Positions 1 to 6,100 of a stretch of 6,397 nucleotides of DNA are shown one piece after another. The position numbers and the translations under genes are program-made. This DNA comes from Nanobdellota archaeon (GTDB taxonomy: Archaea > Nanobdellota > Nanobdellia > Pacearchaeales > UBA12030), in NCBI GenBank assembly GCA_022572525.1, contig JACZVS010000030.1:1-6397 (forward strand). The letters are read 5' to 3'. Positions within the stretch are counted from its first letter, which is position 1, and the number at the start of each line of letters is the position of its first letter. Below the pieces are notes generated by a model. That model ran no database searches. It was not told the origin of the DNA and saw nothing but the letters and a program-made list of their open reading frames with translations.

Positions 1-1162
1 GCTCAAAAAGATGCTTCATGCTTTCAAATGGTTCTATCTCTTCTATACTACTAACTGTCTCGCCAGAGAAAACACCTTTCAATCCAACTAATCCAATAAT
101 ATTGCCGGCAAGTGCCTCATCTACAACAAGCCTTTGTGGTCCTCTATATAGGTTAACTTGTTGTATCCTCACCCATTTTTTACTTCCTACCATCCATAAT
201 GATTGGCCCTTTTTTACTGTTCCAGAAAAAAGTCTGCCTCCTGCCACTTCTCCAGCATGTTCATCCATGACAATTTTTGTTGCTATAAAAATAACTGGAC
301 CATTAGCATCGCAATTAAGCAAACTCTTACCAATTTCGCTTTCCAAATCTCCGTGCCATATATTCTTTATCCTGTAACCTTGAGCTTTACGAGGATCAGG
401 AAGATGTTTAATTACCATTGCCAAAACTATTTTATGCAGAGGAGCTTTCTTGCTTAATTCTTTTTCTTCTCCTGATTCGTATGCCTTCAAAATATCTGCA
501 AATGACATTTTTGAAGCTTTCATGTAAGGAAACGAAAGAGCCCATTTATGCACCGCTGATCCGAAAGCAACACTTCCATCTTGAACATTAAGATACCACT
601 CTTTTTTGAATTCCTTTGGGACAATTCCACTAATAAAGTTATTAACATCCTCAATAATTTTAATAAATTTCTCTTGCATTCCCTCAGGAGTTAGCTTGAG
701 CTCGCGAATAAGGCGATCAACTTTATTAATGAACAATACTGGTTTAACCCTTTCTTTAAGAGCTTGCCTTAACACAGTTTCTGTCTGAGGCATCATACCT
801 TCAACCGCATCAACTAGAACAACAGCTCCATCTGTTGCTCGCATAGCTCTTGTAACTTCCCCACTAAAATCCACATGTCCTGGAGTGTCGATGAGATTGA
901 TCAGATACTTTTCACCTTCAATTTCATGCAACATATTCACGCTTGCAGAGTCTATTGTTATTCCTCTTTCCTTCTCATCGGCACGGAAATCCATGACAAG
1001 CAGTTCGCTGGCTAACTCCTCACTTATCATGCCTGCTCCTGCTAACAAGGAATCAGTCAGAGTTGTCTTGCCATGATCGATATGGGCTACAATTCCTATA
1101 TTCCTAATTTGTTCCGGTTTCCGCATTAGTTTCAGAATCTCTTCAACATTTTTCTCTGCCAT
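1..1162 (-). CDS. fusA: Translation elongation factor aEF-2, N-terminal 387 residues (3' end beyond the window)
   Basis: This is the GTPase that drives ribosomal translocation in the cytoplasm. The frame opens at ATG 1162-1160 and stays open to the left edge, so the gene is cut by the window and not broken. Visible GTPase motifs are the P-loop AHIDHGKT (residues 26-33), switch I RGITI (66-70, T69), DTPGH (92-96), NKVD (146-149) and the G5 GSA (201-203). The stretch MPQTETVLRQAL just before NKVD is typical of archaeal/eukaryotic EF-2, not bacterial EF-G. Residues from about 265 onward form the start of beta-barrel domain II (EVAGGRLFSGTV). Domains III-V, including the diphthamide histidine loop, lie outside, so diphthamide status cannot be judged. 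The gene follows uS7 by 41 bases and has its own strong TATA box at leaderless distance; no Shine-Dalgarno is present. Family assignment is very secure. Confidence 0.97.
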   Translation of the reverse strand, partial: MAEKNVEEILKLMRKPEQIRNIGIVAHIDHGKTTLTDSLLAGAGMISEELASELLVMDFRADEKERGITIDSASVNMLHEIEGEKYLINLIDTPGHVDFSGEVTRAMRATDGAVVLVDAVEGMMPQTETVLRQALKERVKPVLFINKVDRLIRELKLTPEGMQEKFIKIIEDVNNFISGIVPKEFKKEWYLNVQDGSVAFGSAVHKWALSFPYMKASKMSFADILKAYESGEEKELSKKAPLHKIVLAMVIKHLPDPRKAQGYRIKNIWHGDLESEIGKSLLNCDANGPVIFIATKIVMDEHAGEVAGGRLFSGTVKKGQSLWMVGSKKWVRIQQVNLYRGPQRLVVDEALAGNIIGLVGLKGVFSGETVSSIEEIEPFESMKHLFE

Positions 1163-1167
1163 TTTCG

Positions 1168-1180
1168 AAAAAAGAAAGAG
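1168..1180 (-). terminator. Possible oligo-T terminator after rps7, inside the fusA promoter
   Basis: The minus strand reads CTCTTTCTTTTTT (1180-1168), ending in six T. Archaeal RNA polymerase can terminate on such U-rich tracts without a hairpin. The tract lies after the uS7 stop, between the fusA TATA box and its predicted start site, so it could end read-through from rps12-rps7 without affecting initiation of fusA. Weak, because short T tracts are common in A+T-rich DNA. Confidence 0.3.
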
Positions 1181-1183
1181 AAT

Positions 1184-1199
1184 TTTATAAAGCTTTCTT
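1184..1199 (-). promoter_or_regulatory. BRE/TATA promoter of fusA, leaderless spacing
   Basis: On the minus strand the octamer TTTATAAA (1191-1184), a near-ideal archaeal TATA box, is preceded by a purine-rich BRE-like AAGAAAGC (1199-1192). The TATA centre is about 25-26 bases ahead of the fusA ATG, which is the normal TATA-to-start-site distance in archaea. Transcription is therefore predicted to begin at or within a base or two of the ATG, giving a leaderless mRNA. The absence of any Shine-Dalgarno agrees. No start site has been measured. Confidence 0.6.
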
Positions 1200-1203
1200 A
1201 AAA

Positions 1204-1791
1204 TTATCTAGCAGCATCAGCCTGTCTTTCCATCTCTATCCTCTTGGAAATTGCAAAGCTCTTTGTGTTGTCATTCTGAGATGCGGCGATGAGCTCTGCT
1301 GCCAATGCTTGCGCAATTGTTGTTTTTTTCTTGAAAGATTTATCGTAAGCACCATGTACCAAGTGGCGCAAGGATGCATTTACTCTTCTCATTGGGGAAG
1401 TATCTACTGCCTGCAAATATCTTGCTCCCCCATACTCGATGGTTGTTGTTTCATCTCTAAAGGCAGCATGTTCTACAGCCTTAACCAGAACAGAAATTGG
1501 ATTTTGCTTTGTTTGTTTCTCAATTAACTTTAGCGCATCAATAACATTTTTCGCTCTTGTCGTGAACTTTCCAGTACTCTTTGTCATAATCCTATGCTTT
1601 TTCCCGCGATGGCCTGGAACTTGGAGTTTGTTTATTATTCTTTCTACAATGTTAACTCTAGCTTTTGAAAATCTTTCTTGCTCTCTGCCCTTACTTTTAG
1701 GAATCAACTTGCCATCTAGAGCTATGTAACGCCTTAAACCAGGATCATCTATCTTCACTTCACTTGTTTCCCACAAATCAAATATTTTCAT
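1204..1791 (-). CDS. rps7: Small-subunit ribosomal protein uS7 (archaeal S7)
   Basis: A primary 16S rRNA-binding protein of the 30S head that lies near the E site and the mRNA exit channel. The 195-residue product is complete and of normal archaeal length. Recognisable segments in order are the start MKIF..W..SEVKI.DPGL, the RNA-binding helix VNIVERIINKL (46-56), NPISVLVKAVEHAAFRDETT (98-117), YGGARYLQAVDTSPMRRVN (120-138) and the C-terminal KSFAISKRIEMER, all collinear with archaeal S7. Translation from ATG 1791-1789 gives exactly the expected N-terminus. No Shine-Dalgarno precedes it; the upstream 25 bases are A-rich. The gene lies 41 bases after the rps12 stop, across a perfect hairpin, and 41 bases before fusA. 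It probably shares its transcript with rps12. Nothing is missing. Confidence 0.97.
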   Translation of the reverse strand: MKIFDLWETSEVKIDDPGLRRYIALDGKLIPKSKGREQERFSKARVNIVERIINKLQVPGHRGKKHRIMTKSTGKFTTRAKNVIDALKLIEKQTKQNPISVLVKAVEHAAFRDETTTIEYGGARYLQAVDTSPMRRVNASLRHLVHGAYDKSFKKKTTIAQALAAELIAASQNDNTKSFAISKRIEMERQADAAR

Positions 1792-1825
1792 TTTCTTGTT
1801 TTTGTTTTGGATTAAACCTTTTCAT
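1778..1825 (-). other. Possible 15-codon leader ORF overlapping the rps7 start
   Basis: An ATG lying in the loop of the S12-S7 hairpin (1825-1823), 7 bases after the rps12 stop, opens a 15-codon frame encoding MKRFNPKQKQENENI. It stops at TGA 1780-1778, just inside rps7 and in another frame. Its geometry would suit reinitiation by ribosomes leaving rps12 and delivery to the rps7 start. The frame is too short to test by composition and lacks a Shine-Dalgarno, so it may be chance. Confidence 0.15.
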
Positions 1826-1835
1826 AAAAGGTTTA
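1813..1835 (-). repeat. Perfect 10-bp inverted repeat (RNA hairpin) between rps12 and rps7
   Basis: The transcript arms UAAACCUUUU (1835-1826) and AAAAGGUUUA (1822-1813) pair perfectly around a three-base AUG loop. The first three bases of the 5' arm are the rps12 stop codon. Two G-C pairs and eight A-U pairs make a modest stem. No U tract follows (the next bases are AUCCAAAAC), so it does not look like a terminator. The E. coli S7 repressor site is also in the S12-S7 gap, which makes a regulatory role worth considering, but the resemblance is positional only. Confidence 0.5.
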
Positions 1836-2255
1836 CTTCCTTCCCTTCTCTATCTTGCCTCTCCTTAGAGCATTAAGAGATTGATCATTTACCATAATAA
1901 CATGATACCTTACCCCAGGAATATCTCCTTTAGATCTTCCCTTGTTTCCCCCGATAGCTTCGACAAGAACTTCATCGTGCTCATCTATTAACTTGATAGC
2001 TCCATCTCCTGGCACAAATGCAGGAATTAATCTATTGTTCTTAGATAGCTGTACCCTAACACATTTTCTCATAGCAGAATTTGGCTGTTTTGCCTCCAAC
2101 TGGAATTTTGCGAGCACAATTCCCTTGGCTTGCGAAGCTCCCTCAAGAGGATCGTGTTTTTCCTTCAGCTTAAGCTGCCTTCTAGAATATTTTTGAGAGC
2201 TCCATCTAAACTGTTTCCTTTTCTTCTTGATCTTTGCTGCTGAATAGAGTCCCAT
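1833..2255 (-). CDS. rps12: Small-subunit ribosomal protein uS12 (archaeal S12)
   Basis: A 30S decoding-centre protein that contacts helices 18 and 44 and the A-site codon-anticodon duplex, influencing accuracy. The 140-residue product carries the two family loops that reach the decoding site, KQPNSAMRK (56-64) and DIPGVRYHVI (111-120), plus GLYSAAK at the N-terminus, FRW (16-18), DPLEGASQAKGIVL (35-48) and PGDGAIKLIDEHDEV (82-96), matching archaeal/eukaryotic S12. The start at ATG 2255-2253 is forced: two in-frame TAG codons lie within six codons upstream and the codons between are not starts. The protein therefore lacks the several basic residues usually found before GLYAARK. The AAGG element sits only three bases before the ATG, too close for a good Shine-Dalgarno. 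The gene follows nusA by 57 bases. Confidence 0.97.
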   Translation of the reverse strand: MGLYSAAKIKKKRKQFRWSSQKYSRRQLKLKEKHDPLEGASQAKGIVLAKFQLEAKQPNSAMRKCVRVQLSKNNRLIPAFVPGDGAIKLIDEHDEVLVEAIGGNKGRSKGDIPGVRYHVIMVNDQSLNALRRGKIEKGRK

Positions 2256-2287
2256 TTTCCTTAGCTACTAATAGTGCCTTTCTAGAA

Positions 2288-2300
2288 CTTAAAAACCTTC
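2288..2300 (-). promoter_or_regulatory. Possible TATA element upstream of rps12
   Basis: The minus strand has TTTTTAAG (2295-2288) preceded by purine-rich GGAAGG. Its centre is about 36 bases before the rps12 ATG, predicting a start site near 2265 and a leader of about ten bases. It would give rps12-rps7 a promoter independent of nusA. The TATA match is moderate and the BRE match is poor. Confidence 0.3.
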
Positions 2301-2302
2301 CG

Positions 2303-2312
2303 AAAAAAAGAA
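2303..2312 (-). terminator. Oligo-T tract directly after nusA
   Basis: Seven consecutive T (2309-2303), with two more T just before after one C, follow the nusA TAA stop with no gap. This is the form of an intrinsic archaeal terminator. It lies just upstream of the TATA-like element of rps12, the same terminator-near-promoter arrangement as at fusA. No hairpin is associated. Moderate to low confidence. Confidence 0.35.
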
Positions 2313-2732
2313 TTACATAACCCTTATAGCCTCAATCTTAAAGTATCTATCTAGAATTCCTTTTAGCTCCTTTAGTCTTGTAGAATTCTTTCCGATGATC
2401 AAAGCCTTGCTCTGAAGACCTGCCTTTATGCTTAAAGTTCCATCCTCAAACTTTAATTCATTGAATTTTATTGGTGAAATTATTGCCTCCACGAAGTCTT
2501 CTTTGTTTCCATTATAAGAGATAATCTTGATTTTCCTATTTATGGTGCTACTTACCTTTTTCGCATTAGTTCCACTTTGGCCTATTGCCCTACTCAACTG
2601 TTCTTGTGGAACCACAAATACAAGATAAGATCCATAGTTAAAACAATCAGAGGGCCTTACTCTAGATACCTTTTCAAAGATATTAATGTATTGTATGTCT
2701 TGAAACACGAGTTTTCTTATCAGCTTTTGCAT
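2313..2732 (-). CDS. nusA: NusA-like transcription factor, two KH domains
   Basis: Archaeal NusA is a short RNA-binding protein equivalent to the paired KH domains of bacterial NusA, without the polymerase-binding N-terminal or S1 domains; it is presumed to act on nascent RNA with RNA polymerase. The 139-residue product has the usual length. KH1 carries an intact GxxG loop, AIGQSGTNAKKV (49-60, GQSG at 51-54). In KH2 the matching loop reads IIGKNSTRLKEL (112-123): the second glycine is Ser, so GxxG becomes GKNS. The C-terminal DRYFKIEAIRV also fits the family, which has RHFDID-like sequence there. ATG 2732-2730 has AGAGG six bases upstream, the only convincing Shine-Dalgarno in the window. 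The position between eL30 and uS12 is the standard archaeal one and supports the call. Confidence 0.93.
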   Translation of the reverse strand: MQKLIRKLVFQDIQYINIFEKVSRVRPSDCFNYGSYLVFVVPQEQLSRAIGQSGTNAKKVSSTINRKIKIISYNGNKEDFVEAIISPIKFNELKFEDGTLSIKAGLQSKALIIGKNSTRLKELKGILDRYFKIEAIRVM

Positions 2733-2738
2733 TTGATT

Positions 2739-2743
2739 CCTCT
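2739..2743 (-). promoter_or_regulatory. Shine-Dalgarno of nusA (AGAGG)
   Basis: AGAGG on the minus strand lies six bases before the nusA ATG, a normal spacing. It fixes the start codon and contrasts with the other starts in the window, none of which has a properly spaced Shine-Dalgarno. Confidence 0.6.
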
Positions 2744-2788
2744 TTTCTTTTCTAAACTATTTTTTATGCTACACTAAAATGTGTTTTG

Positions 2789-2805
2789 TTTAAAAAGTTT
2801 TCTTT
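2789..2805 (-). promoter_or_regulatory. Probable BRE/TATA promoter of nusA
   Basis: In the 88-base rpl30e-nusA gap, the minus strand reads AAAGAAAAC (2805-2797), a BRE-like purine stretch, followed by TTTTTAAA (2796-2789), a good archaeal TATA match. A start site about 25 bases downstream falls near 2768, giving a leader of roughly 35 bases that contains the Shine-Dalgarno. This gap is the longest in the window. No T tract precedes it, so read-through from rpoA-rpl30e may add to expression. Confidence 0.45.
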
Positions 2806-2820
2806 ATTTTTTCCTATTGG

Positions 2821-3090
2821 TTATTCATCCAAAACTCCGATAATAGAAATAGTAAAACTTTTTTGGCATATCAAAGATAATTCTTCCTTGTTTTGCTTAA
2901 GTTTATCAAACTTTGCTCCTGAAAATTTTGAGTAACCCACGATTCTTTCTTGTAATTGTTTAGGACAATCACTCGCCAAGAAAACTTCTTTAATCTTGTC
3001 AAGTTTAATATATTTAATGCTCTGTCTTGTGCCAAATAGCAAAACTTGTGGTTTATCCTTAAGATATTTTTGGAGATCTTCTATCGGCAT
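2821..3090 (-). CDS. rpl30e: Large-subunit ribosomal protein eL30 (L7Ae/L30e family)
   Basis: An archaeal/eukaryotic 50S protein of the L7Ae/L30e fold, which binds kink-turn RNA. The 89-residue product is about ten residues shorter than the usual near-100. Family landmarks are LLFGTRQSIKYIKLDKIKEV (17-36), corresponding to the VVFGSNEALKAVKLGKAK region, then ASDCP (39-43), the helix before YSKFSGAKFDKL, and EELSLICQKSF (69-79), where the family usually has ELGTxCGKPF. The last match is degenerate: the usual small residues are Ser, Leu and Gln. The protein ends in IGVLDE, like the normal IIDPGE-type tail but shorter. ATG 3090-3088 is 18 bases after the rpoA stop, without a Shine-Dalgarno, so it is likely translated from the rpoA transcript. 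Gene order supports eL30 over another L7Ae paralogue. Confidence 0.88.
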   Translation of the reverse strand: MPIEDLQKYLKDKPQVLLFGTRQSIKYIKLDKIKEVFLASDCPKQLQERIVGYSKFSGAKFDKLKQNKEELSLICQKSFTISIIGVLDE

Positions 3091-3108
3091 TTTTTCTGAA
3101 TTTTGGAA

Positions 3109-6100
3109 CTAAGCAAGCTTCCCGCCAACCTTTACAAGCAAGCCTGGCAATCCGGTTCCTACAGGGACAGGCTGATTTATAATTACATTTTCAATTACGC
3201 TGGCCAGAATATCTTTTTCTCCTGATAGCGTTGCTGCAACGAAATGTTTAATAGGAGTCTCGAAGGCAGCTCTTGCAAGGATACTTCCTTTCTCTTTTAT
3301 TATACCTGTTCTTGTTATTCCAAGGACATTTCCATTTGCCGTCATTAAATCTGCAATAAGTTTGAAGTGCTTTTTATCAATACTGATTCCCTGCTTTTCT
3401 ATTACGCTTTTTGTTTCATCGATGATAAGTTGTCTTGCTGCCTCTATACCGAGATTACTCGCAACCTCATGAATATTGTTTGTACGAGTTTTTCTTCCGT
3501 CTACTTCCTTCACTTTCAGCACGTCACCAAAGTTACTACCATATGTCAATATAACGTAATCCCTTTCGCCGGCCCTCTTTATAGGAAGAACTTCTAATAC
3601 ACCCTTAACTCCGCCTATTATCACATCATCAAATTTTCCTTTAATCTTATACAGTTCTTTGTAATCAACTTTACCAGTTGGTTTAATGCTTAATCCTTCT
3701 TTTGTTACTCTAACACCTAAGTCCTTTTCCTTTAGCTTTAACGCCACAGCATCGTGGCTTAATTTATGCCGCCTTAAGCTCTTTGAATCTAGCTTTATCT
3801 CAATCTTCATTTCAGTAAAGTTAATTTGTATTTCAGAAGCTAGCTCCTTAAGAGAGACTTCTTTTATCATTGCTGCTACTTTTTCGGCATCTTTCTCATT
3901 ATTGTAATCCGGTTTCAGATAGACTTCCATTACTGGAGTTGTGGGTGTTTTTCTTGCATCAAATAATTCTATTAGTCTTGGAAGTCCAAGAGTAATTGCG
4001 AATTCTGCAACCCCCGCAAAATGGAAAACGTTGAGGGTCATCTGAGTACTTGGCTCGCCAAAGCTTTGAGCAGTAATGATTCCTATAGCCTCTCCAGGAG
4101 TTATTTTTTCTTTCAAGTGAGCTTTCTCGATTGAAATTCCATCATCTCCATATAAGAACTGAATAATGTTGGAGGCTCCATCTCTTATCGTTCCATCATA
4201 TTCTACTTTTATATCTTGTAAGGCATTTGCCAATCTTCTATACAAGTAACCACTCTTAGGAGTTCTTAATGCTGTATCCATTAAGCTGTCCCTCCCTGTT
4301 ATAGCAGAAAAGAAAAATTCTGTTGGAGTTAGCCCAGAGTAAAAGTTGCTTGCAACAAATCCATGGGCAGCAGGCATTAAATCCCCTTTCACAAAGCTAC
4401 TTAACGTTCTTCCCTTAAACCCAAGATCTACACGCTTTCCCCACAAGATCTGTTGCCCTACTAAAGACCCCATCTGTACCCTATTTACTGGAGAGCCTCT
4501 CGCTCCAGAGAAAATCATAATATTGACGGGATTTTTTCTTTCCTCTTCCCTATTAATCTTCTCCAAAATAATGCCCGCAATCTTTTTTCTTATGCTGTCT
4601 AAGGCTTGCTGAATTTCTATTTCTCTTGTTTCCTCAATAGTTTTCCCTGGAAGAGGATGGAGTTTTTCCCCCTCATAATTTTTTATAATGTCTGCAACCT
4701 TTCTGTAAGAATCCTTTATTATGCCTGTGGTTTCCACTTCAAGCTTAACCCTTATATCATCTAACCCAACTGTAAAGCCTTTTCTTGTGAGAACAATGCA
4801 CCCAAGTCTAAATATCCTTTCAAGAATTCCTATCACTTCTTCATTGTTGAAACTCTTTGTTAGTTCAAGGATAAGCTTTCCTTTCTCTATTCCAATAGCT
4901 TCATCATCTATGACTCCCCTAGTAATCTTCCCATCTTGGATCGATACTTTTTTAATCTTAAGCGTAACTTTTGGAAGTAAGGCTGAGAAAACTACTTTTC
5001 CATCAATAACAGATGGCCATCTTTTTGCCTCTTTCGGAATCTCTGCTCCCGATTCTACAATCAACTGGATAGCTTCATCTTTATCAAGCTGCATATCAGA
5101 AGTTAAGATGTAATTTCCGGTAATGGCTTCTTCTATACAGCCAAGAACATTTGTGCCATCTTTTGCTGTTACTAAATGGTTTTTCACATCTAGTAGCTGG
5201 ATAGCTTCACTCCTAGCTTCTTCTGTTTGAGGAGCATGAATATTCATCTCATCCCCATCAAAGTCTGCATTGTAAGGGAATGTACCAGCTGGATTTAGCC
5301 TGAAAGTTTTCCCTGGAAGAATTTTGGCGTAATGAGCCATCAAACTCAATCTGTGCAGAGAAGGATGCCTGTTGAATAATAAGATATCCCTATTACGAAG
5401 ATGCCTTTCAACCACGTAACCTATCTCAATTTCATTAATCAATTCATCCTTCAGTTCTTCTGTTATCTTCTTCTTCCTGCCATCGGGCCTTACAATATAA
5501 TTTGCTCCAGGATACGTCCTCCCATTTTTGATGTGTCCCTTCAGCTTTTCAATATTTGAGGAAGTAACTCTCTCTGGGACTGTTAGAGTTTTAGCAATCT
5601 GAATTGGGATACCAACTTCATCTATTCTAATGAAGGGATCTGAACTCACAACAGTTCTACTACTAAAATCAACTCTTTTTCCTGCCAAGTTGTGTCGAAT
5701 TCTTCCCTCTTTCCCTTTTATTCTTTCAGTTAGTGTTTTAAGCGGCTGTCCGCTTCGATGTCTTGCAGGTGGAACTTGTGATATTGTGTTATCAAAGAAC
5801 GTTGTTGCATGATATTGCAAAAGATCCCATAAATCCTCTATGATAACTTCGGGAGCGCCGGCATTCAAATTCTCCCATAACCTTTGATTTGCTCTTACAA
5901 TATCACTAAGCTTGTGTGTCAGATCATCTTCGCTTCTCTCGCCAGTTTCAAGAGTGATGCTTGGCCTGACAGTTACGGGAGGGACAAGCAGCAAGGTTAA
6001 GATTGCATTTTCTGGTCTGCTGGCTATTGCTCCAAGCAACGCAGCGTCTTTATCACTTATTCTTTCCAACATACTTCTTATTGTAGAAGGGAAAACCCTC

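Noticed and set aside
18..377. 119-codon open frame on the plus strand
   Set aside because: Antisense to EF-2 domain II, whose minus-strand frame is continuous and clearly conserved.
2280..2287. Palindrome TTCTAGAA upstream of rps12
   Set aside because: An eight-base palindrome alone is not evidence of an operator, and no second copy was seen in the other gaps.
2771..2784. Small inverted repeat acac...gtgt between rpl30e and nusA
   Set aside because: Only four base pairs around a six-base loop; expected by chance in A+T-rich intergenic DNA.
4099..4134. An intein or a stop/restart separating A' from A''
   Set aside because: The frame is continuous with no stop, no overlapping start, and no intein end signals such as a terminal His-Asn before Cys/Ser/Thr; the join is simply very short.
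4721..5113. 130-codon open frame on the plus strand
   Set aside because: It lies wholly antisense to a well-conserved part of rpoA, is rich in Ser/Leu/Ile as expected from reversed codons, and matches no family I recognise.
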